Positions 46,747 to 56,282 of a stretch of 64,000 bases of DNA are shown here, one piece after another. Every line of letters starts with the position of its first letter. Position 1 is the first letter of the stretch. The stretch is from Marinobacter lutaoensis (GTDB lineage: Bacteria; Pseudomonadota; Gammaproteobacteria; Pseudomonadales; Oleiphilaceae), in NCBI RefSeq assembly GCF_001981305.1, contig NZ_MSCW01000007.1:682001-746000 (forward strand), given 5' to 3'. The notes below the pieces were generated by a model that did not search any database, had not been told where the DNA came from, and saw only the letters and a list, made by a program, of their open reading frames with translations. A program made the translations under genes and the position numbers.

Positions 46747-47994
46747 TCAGGGTGGGTCGCGCCGGGCGTCCAGCAGCAGGTTGCGGGGTGTCAACGCCCG
46801 CTCGCAGAAGGTTCCCAGCCGGACTCGGTAGCCCTGCTCTTCCAGAAACACGGCATAGTCCAGCACCAGCCACAGCTCCAGCGGACGCCGGAACAGGTGG
46901 CGCAGCAGTTCGTGCCGCCGCACTTGACGGAAACGCCGGCGCCCCACCGCCAACCAGTACGGCCAGTCCACCGCGTCCGGCAGTGGCAGCTGTTTCCGCG
47001 CCGCCGCCCAGCGGCAGAAGGCTTCGAACCCCTCCCGCATCAGCCGAGATGGGTGCGAGGGCACCGGCAGGTAGTGGTCGCAGCCCCGAAGCTGCCGCTG
47101 CAACGCATCGAACCCCAGCCGCCACTGGCTCGCCTCCGCCGTCTGGGCCCGGACCCGGGCCGGGGCGGTCACCGTTTCCTGCACCGCCAGGCGCAGCTCG
47201 TCGCGGTTCAGCGTCAGCCTGTCCGGGTTCCGCCGGATCCGTTCGGACAACGGCTGATGGCGGTCGGCGGCGGTCAGGTGGTAGCAGCAGGGAGACAGAC
47301 TCAGGCGCGGCGCGGCGCCAGTGCCGGCCAAGTGCAGCAGGCGGCGGTGCAGGTCACCGCAGGCGTGCAGGGCGACACCGTGGGTGGCGTCCGGCCAGGT
47401 CAGGTCTCCGGCCATCACATCCTGGCAGCGGAGCTCGACGGCGTCACCGAACTGCCGCGCCAGCCGGTTGCCGTCCGCCACCAGTTGCGGGTTCCACTCG
47501 AATCCAGTGACTCCGGTCGGGCCGTGGCGGGCCAGGGTCCGGGCCAGGTGGCCCTTGCCGCAGCACCAGTCCAAGACACCGGTCGCCAGTGGCAACAACG
47601 CCGCGGCGAAGGCGCCGGCCTGCTGACGCTTGCGTCCAGGCATGTCGACCGCCTGCGTTTCCGGCAGGCGCACCGCCGCCAGCCGGTCCGGCGGCGGTGC
47701 CAGCGTCGGCAGCGCGATCCGTTCACCGTGGCCGGCCAGCCCCGGCAGCCAGCGACTCAGGCCGTTCGCCAGCTGTTCCGGGCGGGCATCGTAATGGTCA
47801 CAGTCGGCGTCGCTCAGGGCTTCCAGCCAGGCCGCCAGTTCTGGCCACTGACGCGCCCAGCCGGGTTGGGGCTCCATGAACGGCACCGGCCGCCAGAGCG
47901 CCTCATGGGAACGCAGCCAATCGTTGAGTGCGCACCAGCGGGAGTAAAAAGACGGTGCGGGGTCGTGTAAACTCGCGTCCGGAGGAAACGACAT
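46747..47994 (-). CDS. SAM-dependent methyltransferase (Methyltransf_32-like)
   Basis: A 415-residue protein with a Rossmann methyltransferase motif I (LDWCCGKGHLARTLARHG) and later LHACGDLHRRLLHL and SLSPCCYHLT, a pattern seen in the METTL25/Methyltransf_32 group. The substrate is unknown. I start it at the ATG at 47994 (MSFPPDAS), whose start codon overlaps, on the opposite strand, that of the SPOUT gene in CATG. The open frame extends into that gene but is not real there. Confidence 0.75.
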   Translation of the reverse strand: MSFPPDASLHDPAPSFYSRWCALNDWLRSHEALWRPVPFMEPQPGWARQWPELAAWLEALSDADCDHYDARPEQLANGLSRWLPGLAGHGERIALPTLAPPPDRLAAVRLPETQAVDMPGRKRQQAGAFAAALLPLATGVLDWCCGKGHLARTLARHGPTGVTGFEWNPQLVADGNRLARQFGDAVELRCQDVMAGDLTWPDATHGVALHACGDLHRRLLHLAGTGAAPRLSLSPCCYHLTAADRHQPLSERIRRNPDRLTLNRDELRLAVQETVTAPARVRAQTAEASQWRLGFDALQRQLRGCDHYLPVPSHPSRLMREGFEAFCRWAAARKQLPLPDAVDWPYWLAVGRRRFRQVRRHELLRHLFRRPLELWLVLDYAVFLEEQGYRVRLGTFCERALTPRNLLLDARRDPP

Positions 47995-48679
47995 GCAACT
48001 GGCCTTTGTACTTGTTGAACCCAAGGTTCCGGAAAACGTGGGCGCCGCCGCCCGGGCCCTGTGCACCATGGGCTTCGGCGACCTGTGGCTGGTCAACTCG
48101 GACCTGCACACCCGCCCCGAGGCCCACTGGCTGGCCCACGGCAGCCGCCACATCCTCGACAACGCGCGCATTTTCCCCGATCTGGCGACGCTGCGGAACT
48201 CCGTAGACCTGCTGATCGGCACCTCCGCCAAGCCCCGGCATCAACGCCAGCACTGGCACGGCCCGGCCGACCTGAAACAGGCGTTGGCCAACAAGGGAGC
48301 GTCGGTGGCCCGTGCGGCGCTGCTGTTTGGTCGGGAGGACCGGGGCCTGGCCAACGACGAACTGGCGCTGTGCGACCTGCTCACCGGCATTCCCATGCGG
48401 ACCACCTACCCCTCCCTGAATCTGGCGCAGTCGGTGATGCTGTATGCCTGGGAACTGTCCGGGCTGCCGGCAGCCGCCGGGGACGTGTCCCCGGCCGGCG
48501 AGGATGGCCTGGCCGCCCTGCGCCAGCGTCTGGAACGGCTGCTGCCGGCGCTGGACACGCCGCGCGAGGGCAAGCTGGCACACTGGCTGTTCGAGCGGCT
48601 GCCGCTGCTGAGCCAGCGCGACATCGGCTTCGTCCACACCCTGTGCGGCAACGTCGAGCGGGCGTTGCGCCGAAAATAG
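47993..48679 (+). CDS. SPOUT-family RNA methyltransferase (LasT/TrmJ-like)
   Basis: A 228-residue SPOUT (SpoU) methyltransferase: LVEPKVPENVGAAARALCTMGF at the N-terminus, LLFGREDRGLANDEL (motif 2) and YPSLNLAQSVMLYAWEL (motif 3). The length equals E. coli LasT; TrmJ, which makes 2'-O-methyl at tRNA position 32, is the closest characterised relative. GGAGGAAACG lies directly ahead of the ATG. It is divergent from the methyltransferase with overlapping start codons. Confidence 0.87.
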   Translation: MQLAFVLVEPKVPENVGAAARALCTMGFGDLWLVNSDLHTRPEAHWLAHGSRHILDNARIFPDLATLRNSVDLLIGTSAKPRHQRQHWHGPADLKQALANKGASVARAALLFGREDRGLANDELALCDLLTGIPMRTTYPSLNLAQSVMLYAWELSGLPAAAGDVSPAGEDGLAALRQRLERLLPALDTPREGKLAHWLFERLPLLSQRDIGFVHTLCGNVERALRRK

Positions 48680-49951
48680 CTATTCCTGGAAACGGCCGGG
48701 GCGAAAGGCGTCCAGGCACACCGCCGGCGGCTCGCCGTCGATCACCTGAGCAATGACATCGGCGCTGCCGGCGGACAGGGTCCAGCCGAAGGTGCCATGA
48801 CCGGTGTTCAGGTACAGGTTGTCGCGGCCGCCACGGCCGATGATGGCGGGGCCGTCCGGGGTCATCGGCCGGAACCCGGTCCAGGTCTCCGCCGCATCCA
48901 GGTCGGCGCAGCCCGGGTAGCGGGACATGACCGACTTGCGGATGGTGGCGATGCGCGCCTCCGGGATGTCCCGGTTGAAGTCCGCCAGTTCCACGAAACC
49001 GGTGGCCCGGAGCCGGTTGCCCAGGCGGGTGGAGACGACCTTGTAGTGATCGTCGTGGATGGTGCTGGTGGGCGCGTGCTCCGGGTTGCTCAGCGGCACG
49101 GTAATGCTGTAGCCCTTGACCGGGTAGATCGGCAGGGTCAGACCAAGGGGGCGCACCAGACTGGGCGACCAGCAGCCGGCACAGACCACGAAGGCGTCCG
49201 CGGCCACCCGCTCCCGCTCGCCCTCGGGTGTGCGGATCGTCACCGCCTCCACCCGGCGCTCGTCGGCAACCAGCCGCTCCACCTCGACGTTGTAGCGGAA
49301 CGTCACGCCCCGCTGCGCGGCAACGCCGGCCAGGGCCTGGGAGAACCGGTGACAGTCGCCGGTGCCATCGGTGTCGTAGCTGAGCCCGCCGTAGAGCGGG
49401 CCGTCGCCCACCATGCCGGGTTCGGCCTCGCGCACCTGCGCCGGCGTCAGCAACCGGGACGGCACGCCCACCTCCGCCAGCAGCGCCTGAATACGCCGGT
49501 ATTCCTGCAACGCCTCCGGCGTGCTGGCCAGGTGCAGGACACCGCGGTGCGCCTGGTCGAAGGCCAGCTCCAGCTCCTCCTCCAGCGCCAGGAACCGGGC
49601 CCGACTGTGCATGCCCAGCCGCAGCATGGCCCGGCGATTCAGGCCGAACAGGCCCGGTGACCAAGCATAGCGCAGGGTCGCAAATAGGAAACGGACCGCC
49701 TCCACCGACGGCGGCACCCGCAGCTTCAGGGGACCGTCCCGGCGCAGCAACCAGGGCAGAGCCTTGAACACCATGGCCGGGTCCGCCCAAGGGTAGACCA
49801 CGCCGTAGGAGCGTTGTGCCGCGTTGCCCTTGCTGGTTTCGTTGCCGGCCCGGTCATGGCGCTCCAGCACCGTGACCTCGTGCCCCCTCCGGTTCAGTTC
49901 AAAGGCGGTGGTGACACCGACCACGCCGCCGCCGATAACGACAATACGCAT
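48680..49951 (-). CDS. dadA: D-amino-acid dehydrogenase DadA
   Basis: A 423-residue FAD-dependent oxidoreductase of the DAO family. The dinucleotide motif MRIVVIGGGVVGVTTAFEL is at the N-terminus; length and the conserved PIYPVKGYSI and GFRPMTPDGPAIIG segments match DadA. It oxidises D-amino acids to keto acids and passes electrons to the respiratory chain. The ATG at 49951 follows CAGGAGG. The neighbour is PPK2, 28 bases upstream on the same strand. The stop abuts the SPOUT stop. Confidence 0.88.
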   Translation of the reverse strand: MRIVVIGGGVVGVTTAFELNRRGHEVTVLERHDRAGNETSKGNAAQRSYGVVYPWADPAMVFKALPWLLRRDGPLKLRVPPSVEAVRFLFATLRYAWSPGLFGLNRRAMLRLGMHSRARFLALEEELELAFDQAHRGVLHLASTPEALQEYRRIQALLAEVGVPSRLLTPAQVREAEPGMVGDGPLYGGLSYDTDGTGDCHRFSQALAGVAAQRGVTFRYNVEVERLVADERRVEAVTIRTPEGERERVAADAFVVCAGCWSPSLVRPLGLTLPIYPVKGYSITVPLSNPEHAPTSTIHDDHYKVVSTRLGNRLRATGFVELADFNRDIPEARIATIRKSVMSRYPGCADLDAAETWTGFRPMTPDGPAIIGRGGRDNLYLNTGHGTFGWTLSAGSADVIAQVIDGEPPAVCLDAFRPGRFQE

Positions 49952-49979
49952 GCACGCCTCCTGATCGACTGATGCCTTG

Positions 49980-50810
49980 CTACCTGACCCCGTTCTTCGC
50001 CAACAGCCGCCGGTACTCCGCCAAGACTTTCCGGTCCTCGTCCGGATAGGCGGGCGCCAGCCGCTTGAGCTGTTCGGCCACCATCGCGGCGACGATCGCC
50101 CGCGTCTGCTCCTTGCGGTCGGCAGGCACCACGAACCAGGGAGCCTCCTCGGTGTGGGTCGCCGCCAGGGTCTCTTCGGCCAGGGCTTCATACTCCGCCC
50201 GGCGGACCCAGCCTTCAATATCGGATTTATCGAATTTCCAGCGCTTCCGGGGTTTGTCCAGGCGTGCCAGCAGGCGCCGCCGGTGTTCGTCCTCCGACAG
50301 GTTGAGCCAGACCTTCAGGATGGTGGTGCCCTCCTGTACCAAGTGGCGCTCGAATTCCCGGATCGACTGGTAGCGGCTGGGCCAATGGTAGGTGTCTTCC
50401 GGCCAGACCGGCCACAGACGTTCGCTGATCACCGCTTCATGGTGACTGCGGTTGAACGCCACCATATCCCCGAACCCAGGCAGGAACGGAACCACCCGCC
50501 ACAGGAAGTCGTGCCGGACCTCCTGGCCCACCGGCCGGCTGAACGACCAGGCGTGGAAGCCGGCCGGATCGGTGTAGGTGGCCAGGGTCCGAATCAGGCT
50601 GTCCTTGCCGCTGGTGTCGGTGCCGTGTACCACCAGCAACAGGGCCTGACGGCGGTTGGCCCACAGCCGGCGCTGGTATTCACCGATGTCCTCCAGACTC
50701 GCCTGCAGCGGCGGCAGCCGCACCGAATCGTCCAGCAACGTGGGGTAATCCGAAAACCGGGGCCGGTTCGTAGAAAACGCCCAGGACTGGCAAAACCGTG
50801 AGATATCCAT
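49980..50810 (-). CDS. Polyphosphate kinase 2 family protein
   Basis: A 276-residue protein with the PPK2 Walker A-like loop HGTDTSGKDS and the downstream RPVGQEVRHDFLWRV and RSHHEAVISERL segments with the lid-type motifs. PPK2 proteins transfer phosphate between polyphosphate and nucleoside di- or monophosphates. Length is typical of single-domain PPK2. The class (ADP, GDP or AMP use) is not clear. The ATG at 50810 is 115 bases from the divergent TatD-like gene. Confidence 0.85.
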   Translation of the reverse strand: MDISRFCQSWAFSTNRPRFSDYPTLLDDSVRLPPLQASLEDIGEYQRRLWANRRQALLLVVHGTDTSGKDSLIRTLATYTDPAGFHAWSFSRPVGQEVRHDFLWRVVPFLPGFGDMVAFNRSHHEAVISERLWPVWPEDTYHWPSRYQSIREFERHLVQEGTTILKVWLNLSEDEHRRRLLARLDKPRKRWKFDKSDIEGWVRRAEYEALAEETLAATHTEEAPWFVVPADRKEQTRAIVAAMVAEQLKRLAPAYPDEDRKVLAEYRRLLAKNGVR

Positions 50811-50925
50811 AGATGTCCTTACTCGGGAGGGTTTGGGTGAATGCGTGTGTAACCTGATAAACTCACCCCATCCACGTCCCAGAATAGCAGCCCCCACCGG
50901 CGCTGCACGGAGCCGTCAACGAACC

Positions 50926-51735
50926 ATGAGCAAGACACGTCGCGAGATCCCGATTTTCGAGCACCCGATCATCGAGACCCACTGCCACCTGGATTACCTG
51001 AAGGACCGCCCCCTGGCGGAGACCCTGGCGGAAAGCCGCCGCGTCAACATCGAGCGGATCATCACCATCGCCGTGGCCCCGGACAACCTGGCGGCCGTCC
51101 GCACCCTGTGCCAAGCGGCGCCCTGGGTCTACGGCACCCAGGGCATCCACCCCCACGAGGCCGAGCACTACACCGACGCGGTGGAACGGGAGATCCGCGA
51201 GCATGTTCCGAACCCGGACATCGTGGCGGTCGGGGAGATCGGCCTGGACTACTACTACGATCACGCCGACCGGGACGTGCAGCGCCAGGTGTTCCGGCGT
51301 CAGCTGCAGATCGCCTGCGACGCCGGCCTGCCGGTGGTGATTCACAGCCGGGAGGCGGACGAGGACACCATCGCTATACTGAAAGAATTCGAGCACAGCC
51401 TGACCCGGCGCGGCGTCATTCACAGTTTCACCTCCGGCCCCGGGCTGGCCCGTTATGCGCTCGACCAGGGCTGGTGCCTGGGCTTCAACGGCATCACCAC
51501 GTTCAACAAGGCGGAGAATGTCCGGGACATTGTGCGCATGACGCCCATTGAGCAGATCCTGCTGGAAACCGACGCGCCCTTCCTTACCCCGGTACCCTAC
51601 CGGGGTAAGGAGAACGCGCCCTTCTACCTGCCGTTCGTGGCGGAGAAGATCGCGGAAGTGAAGGGGCTGGCGCTGGAACAGGTGGTGCGTCAGACCTACC
51701 TCAACAGCCTGAGAACCTTCTTCCGGGAACCATGA
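50926..51735 (+). CDS. TatD-family metal-dependent hydrolase
   Basis: A 269-residue TIM-barrel hydrolase with the TatD motifs HCHLD (near residue 22), VGEIGLDYYYD, VIHSREADED and LLETDAPFL. Family members are Mg2+-dependent DNases or deoxyribonucleases; the precise role varies. The ATG at 50926 lies after an upstream stop-free stretch without homology. Its TGA overlaps the ATG of the HD-GYP gene, so the two are translationally coupled. Confidence 0.87.
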   Translation: MSKTRREIPIFEHPIIETHCHLDYLKDRPLAETLAESRRVNIERIITIAVAPDNLAAVRTLCQAAPWVYGTQGIHPHEAEHYTDAVEREIREHVPNPDIVAVGEIGLDYYYDHADRDVQRQVFRRQLQIACDAGLPVVIHSREADEDTIAILKEFEHSLTRRGVIHSFTSGPGLARYALDQGWCLGFNGITTFNKAENVRDIVRMTPIEQILLETDAPFLTPVPYRGKENAPFYLPFVAEKIAEVKGLALEQVVRQTYLNSLRTFFREP

Positions 51736-52940
51736 TCAAGCGCATCCCCATCTCGGCCCTGAAGGTCGGCATGTACATCACCGACCTGAACAACGACTGG
51801 ATTCCCCACAACAGCCAGCGCAAACGGGGATTTATCCGCCGGGAGGAGACGGTCGAGACCATCCGCCGGATGGGGGTGACATTCGTTTACATCGATACCG
51901 ACCGTGGCCTGGACAGTGAGGACTCGGAGACCGCCGAGGCGGTGGACCGGGCCAATGAGGCGGCACTGCAGCGGGTTGGCGAGGAAACGCCGGCGCTGCA
52001 GGCCCGGGTGGCCCTGGCGGACGAACTGGAAATCGCCGAACGCATCCATGCCGAGGCCCAGGGCCTGGTGGGCAGTTTCCTGAACCACGTCAAAATCGGC
52101 AGCGCCCTGGACGTGGCCCCCATCCACCGGCTGGCGGACGAGCTCCAGCAGTCGGTGCTGCGCAACCCCAACGCCCTGAGCTGTCTCGGCCGCATCCGCG
52201 AGAAGGACAACTACCTGCTGGAGCACTCGGTCAACCTGAGTGTGCTCATGTCGCTGTTCGGCAACCACCGCAAGCTGCCGGCGGACGTGCTGCACCAGAC
52301 CGTCGTCGGTGCCCTGCTGCACGATCTGGGCAAGATTCTGACGCCGGACGACATCCTGCACAAGCCCGGGCGCCTGACCCCCGAGGAGTTCGAGGTGATG
52401 AAGCTGCACGCCCGCCACTCCCGCGACATCCTGGCGGCCACCGACGGCATCGGCGAGATCACGGTGATCACCGCCGCCCAGCACCATGAAAAGCTCGACG
52501 GCAGCGGCTATCCGGAGGGTCTGAAGGGCGAGGAAATTTCCGAATACGGCCGCATGGTGGCGATTACCGATGTCTACGACGCCATCACCGCCGATCGCGT
52601 CTACCACAAGGGGATGACCCCAACCCAGGGGCTGAAGAAGCTGCTGGAGTGGAGCGGCGACCACCTGGACCCTGTGCTGGTCAAGGAGTTCATCCGCTGC
52701 GTGGGACTGTACCCGGTCGGCTCACTGGTGCTGCTGGAGAGCGGCCGGCTTGCCGTGGTGATCGAGAGCAACGAGCAGGACCAGCGCCTGCCGGTGGTGC
52801 GTATCATGTACCACACCCGGTTCCGGATGCCAGTTCCCGTGGAGACCCTCGATCTGTCGCGCCCCGGGTGCCACGACCGCATCATCCGGGCGGTGGACCC
52901 GGACGACTACCGGATCGATATCCGCAAGTTCATGACCTGA
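51732..52940 (+). CDS. HD-GYP domain c-di-GMP phosphodiesterase
   Basis: A 402-residue cytoplasmic protein: an N-terminal DUF3391-like region (about 1-130, KRIPISALKVGMYI) and an HD-GYP domain (about 145-345) with HDLGKI, HARHSRDIL, and the diagnostic HHEKLDGSGYPEGL. It should degrade c-di-GMP to GMP or pGpG. It is coupled with the TatD-like gene, and convergent with a diguanylate cyclase gene 10 bases away, so synthesis and breakdown of the same messenger are encoded side by side. Confidence 0.92.
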   Translation: MIKRIPISALKVGMYITDLNNDWIPHNSQRKRGFIRREETVETIRRMGVTFVYIDTDRGLDSEDSETAEAVDRANEAALQRVGEETPALQARVALADELEIAERIHAEAQGLVGSFLNHVKIGSALDVAPIHRLADELQQSVLRNPNALSCLGRIREKDNYLLEHSVNLSVLMSLFGNHRKLPADVLHQTVVGALLHDLGKILTPDDILHKPGRLTPEEFEVMKLHARHSRDILAATDGIGEITVITAAQHHEKLDGSGYPEGLKGEEISEYGRMVAITDVYDAITADRVYHKGMTPTQGLKKLLEWSGDHLDPVLVKEFIRCVGLYPVGSLVLLESGRLAVVIESNEQDQRLPVVRIMYHTRFRMPVPVETLDLSRPGCHDRIIRAVDPDDYRIDIRKFMT

Positions 52941-52950
52941 ACCGGCGGCC

Positions 52951-55230
52951 TTATCCGTCCGCCAGCCCCTGGAACCGGCAGCAGCGGTTCCGCCCCTCCT
53001 GCTTGGCCCGGTACATGGCCTGATCCGCCTGGCGCAGCAGCTGATCTCCGTCCAGTTCCTCGCCCTGGGGGTACAGGGTGTAACCGATGCTGGCCGACAC
53101 CTCCACCGTGTGGTTGGCCACCCAGACCGGCTCCGACACCACCCGCAGCATCCGTTCCAGCAGCCCGTGCAGCCGTTCCGGATGCTCCACGTTGACCACC
53201 TGGGCCGCGAATTCGTCACCGCCCAGCCGGGCCAGGGTATCCTCCTCGCGCAGCTCCGAACGCATGCGACGGGCCAGTTCCTTCAGCAGCTCGTCTCCCG
53301 CCTCGTGACCGAAGGCGTCGTTGACCGGCTTGAACTCATCCAGATCGATGTAGATCACCGCCAGCTGGTAGCCCTGGCGCCGGGCCTGGGCCATGTTCTG
53401 CTGCAGCCGGTCGGCAAACAGAACTCGGTTGGGCAGCCCGGTCAGGGCATCGAAATGCGCCAGGGTCAGCAGCTTCTGTTCCTGGGCCTTGAGCCGGGTA
53501 ATGTCCGCGAACACACCCACGAAATGGCGGATACGACCCCGATCGTCCGGCACCCCGCTGAGGGTCAGGGCGAGGATGCGACTGTCCCCCTTCCGGTGCC
53601 GGCAGCTGAACTCACCGGACCAGAAGCCCTGAGCCCGGGCCGAGGTGAACACGCCCGCGCCCTCCTCCAACGGCAGCGGCGGCAGCTGCCCGACCGCCTC
53701 CTGCCGGGAGCGGCCCGTGATCTCCACGTAGGCGTCGTTGACATCAATCACGTTGCCGTAGCGGTCGGTGATAAAGATCGCCTCCCGGGCGTGCTCGAAT
53801 ACGCTGGCCGCCATCCGTTGCCGCTGCTCGGCCTCCTTGCGCCCGGTGATGTCGTACCAGGCGCAGAGCACGTACGGTTCCGGCTCGCCCCGTTCATGAA
53901 TCGGCGCCAGGGTCATCTCCACCCAGACATCAGAACCGTCCAGGCGCCGGAACAGCCACTCGCCCCGCGCCACCTCCCCGGCGACCACCCGAGCCAGCAA
54001 CGCCCCGGTATCCCGGCCCTCCGCCGACTCGCCGTCCCGGGGCAGAAACGCCGCCAGCGGCTGACCCAGCAGGGAACCCTCCCCCTCTGCCCGCAGCAGC
54101 TCGACCGCGGCACGGTTGCAATCCACGAACCGATCATCCCGCAGCACCAGCATGGGCTGCGGCCAGCTCTGCACCAGCCGCCGCAACCGCCGTTGCGCCA
54201 GCGACAACTCGCGCCGCTTCTTGCCCAGCCACAGGGTGGCCACGACCAGCATCAGCACCAGGGTGGCCACGGTGAGCAGCCAGGGCCGGTACTGCTGAAA
54301 CACGTCGACCCAGGACACCAGCGGCACTTCGTCGTACGGCGCAATCCGCAGGCTCCGGGCCAGGTGCTCCACCGACTGGTAGTCGGCCGGCGGCGCGAAG
54401 CCGGCAATCCGGGCCGCCCGGGCCGCCGGGTGGTCCGGCTCCAGGGCGAACAGGGCCGAGGCGACCCGGCGCACCACCTCGCTGCGGACATGGGGCAGCG
54501 CCGCCAGGGGCCATTCCGGGTAAAGTCGGGTGGAGGCGATGTAGGGAAAGCCCGGCAGATTCTGGCGGTTCAGGACCCGGATCCGGGCCAGCAGGGCGCC
54601 GTTGTCCTCGGCCAGCTGTTCCAGAATGCCGGTGCGGATAAAGCCCGCGTCCGCGTCCCCGGACAGCACCGCCTTCAACACCCGGTCATGGCTGCCCACC
54701 AGCTTCAGGTGCGTTTGCCGGAACAGGTCGACACCGGCATCCCGGAGCTCCAGCGCCGGTGCCTGGAAGCCCCCCAGGAAATGGAACCCCGGGGTGGCGA
54801 TGGTCTGGCCCGCCAGGTCCTTCAGGCTGGACAGGTCCGAGCGGTCGGCGGCGCTGAAGATCACCCCGCCGACGCTCTCGGTGGCCACCCCGCTCCGCTC
54901 CCGCACCAGGGTGGCCAGCACACCGGTCAGGCTGCGTTCGCTGCGGATCAGCAGGAAGTGGCTGGGGTTGGTGAGGAAAAAATCCAGCTGGTTGGCCGCC
55001 AGCGCCCGGTTCATGTCGTCCTGGCCCATCACCCGCAACAACACCGGCTGGCCTACCTTGTCCGCAAGGTAGTCGGCCAGGGGCTGGTAGCGTTCGCGAA
55101 TGACGTGATCGGGGCGGTACGCGAAGACCCCGAAACGCAGCGCCGGATCTGACATGGCCTGCGCCGGCCAAGGCAGCAGCAGGGAGATCAGCAGGAGCAG
55201 GAGCGGGGCCAGACGCGGTCGAGGAGTCAT
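52951..55230 (-). CDS. Diguanylate cyclase with PhnD-type periplasmic sensor and two PAS domains
   Basis: A 759-residue membrane protein: signal peptide (1 to about 25), a PhnD-like substrate-binding domain (about 30-290), one membrane segment (about 312-332), two PAS domains (about 345-455 and 470-590), and a GGDEF domain with the intact active site GGDEF and an I-site RxxD five residues before it (REED). It should make c-di-GMP in response to a small molecule in the periplasm. The ATG at 55230 overlaps the stop of an ABC-type binding lipoprotein (ATGA), suggesting the two act together. Confidence 0.9.
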   Translation of the reverse strand: MTPRPRLAPLLLLLISLLLPWPAQAMSDPALRFGVFAYRPDHVIRERYQPLADYLADKVGQPVLLRVMGQDDMNRALAANQLDFFLTNPSHFLLIRSERSLTGVLATLVRERSGVATESVGGVIFSAADRSDLSSLKDLAGQTIATPGFHFLGGFQAPALELRDAGVDLFRQTHLKLVGSHDRVLKAVLSGDADAGFIRTGILEQLAEDNGALLARIRVLNRQNLPGFPYIASTRLYPEWPLAALPHVRSEVVRRVASALFALEPDHPAARAARIAGFAPPADYQSVEHLARSLRIAPYDEVPLVSWVDVFQQYRPWLLTVATLVLMLVVATLWLGKKRRELSLAQRRLRRLVQSWPQPMLVLRDDRFVDCNRAAVELLRAEGEGSLLGQPLAAFLPRDGESAEGRDTGALLARVVAGEVARGEWLFRRLDGSDVWVEMTLAPIHERGEPEPYVLCAWYDITGRKEAEQRQRMAASVFEHAREAIFITDRYGNVIDVNDAYVEITGRSRQEAVGQLPPLPLEEGAGVFTSARAQGFWSGEFSCRHRKGDSRILALTLSGVPDDRGRIRHFVGVFADITRLKAQEQKLLTLAHFDALTGLPNRVLFADRLQQNMAQARRQGYQLAVIYIDLDEFKPVNDAFGHEAGDELLKELARRMRSELREEDTLARLGGDEFAAQVVNVEHPERLHGLLERMLRVVSEPVWVANHTVEVSASIGYTLYPQGEELDGDQLLRQADQAMYRAKQEGRNRCCRFQGLADG

Positions 55231-56186
55231 GACAGGCGCCTCGGCAGGAAGGCGGGGTTGCACAGGCGGTCCTCGCCCAAGGGGGCGGGCAGCAGCCCTT
55301 CCCGGGTCAGCATCCGCGACAGGTGGCGGGCCACGGTCTCGATCCGTCCGTTCGGCGCCAGGTAGCGGTGGTTGCTGGACAGGTCCGGCAGCATGACGCA
55401 GGCCAATGCCGCCTGGACGTCCTCGGGGCGGATGTTCTGGCGGGCGGCGACCCGGTACACCGCATCGTGGCGATTCCTGACCAGATGCTGCTGTCCGCGG
55501 AAATACGCCAGCACCAGATCCGTCACCAGCGCCGGGTCCTGCTCCGCTCGACGCCGCGTGACCACCAGCACGTCGAAGATGGTTTCCGGAATCTGGCGGC
55601 TGTCGAACAGACGCACGCCCCCGGCATCCTCCAGCAGCGAGGCTACCGGCTCGTAGCAGACCGAGGCCGCCACCCGCCCCTGCTGCCAGGCCTCCAGATG
55701 CCGGTCCACCGGCAGATCCACCACGGTCAGCCGGTCCCGGGGGATGCCGGAGCGCTCCAGCAGGCTGAGAAACAGCACACCGGAGGCGCCGTTCATCTCC
55801 ACCGCAACCCGCCGGCCCACCAGCTGTTCGACGCTGCCGATCTCCGGCCGGGCCACCAGCACATCGGCGCCCGCGGACACATCGGTGACCGCCACCACAT
55901 ACAACTCGGTTCCCCGGGTGTGCACCCGAATGGCTTCGTCCAGGGTCAGCGCGGCGCCATCCAGGGCCCCCGAGGCCAAACCCGCCATCGAGTCGCCCGC
56001 CGAGCGGCCCCGGACCAGCTGCAGGGGCGCGGGCAACCAGCCGAATTCCTCCGCCAGGTACAGGGGTTCATAGCCGATCCAGGGATGAATGCCGAACTTC
56101 AATGGCCGGGCCCGGCCACACCCGGTGCCCGTCATGGCAGCCACACCGGCGGCCACGCACATTCCCAAAAACCGGCGACGCTGCAT
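55227..56186 (-). CDS. ABC-type substrate-binding lipoprotein (SsuA/NMT1-like)
   Basis: A 319-residue protein with a twin-arginine-like start (MQRRRFLGMCVAAGVAAM), then the lipobox GTGC (Cys23), so it should be anchored to the outer face of the inner membrane. The rest is an NMT1/SsuA-like type 2 periplasmic binding fold (KFGIHPWIGYEPLYLAEEFGWL, then AVEMNGASGVLFL). No permease or ATPase is adjacent. It overlaps a sensor diguanylate cyclase gene by 4 bases, so it may present a ligand to that sensor rather than serve uptake. Confidence 0.82.
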   Translation of the reverse strand: MQRRRFLGMCVAAGVAAMTGTGCGRARPLKFGIHPWIGYEPLYLAEEFGWLPAPLQLVRGRSAGDSMAGLASGALDGAALTLDEAIRVHTRGTELYVVAVTDVSAGADVLVARPEIGSVEQLVGRRVAVEMNGASGVLFLSLLERSGIPRDRLTVVDLPVDRHLEAWQQGRVAASVCYEPVASLLEDAGGVRLFDSRQIPETIFDVLVVTRRRAEQDPALVTDLVLAYFRGQQHLVRNRHDAVYRVAARQNIRPEDVQAALACVMLPDLSSNHRYLAPNGRIETVARHLSRMLTREGLLPAPLGEDRLCNPAFLPRRLS

Positions 56187-56282
56187 CTAGGACTTCGACT
56201 CCCTGACTGGAATTCGGTACATGCTCCCTCAGTCTGATTCATCTTATCGGCAAATGCCCCAGCCGACTTGCCCACGGTCAAT

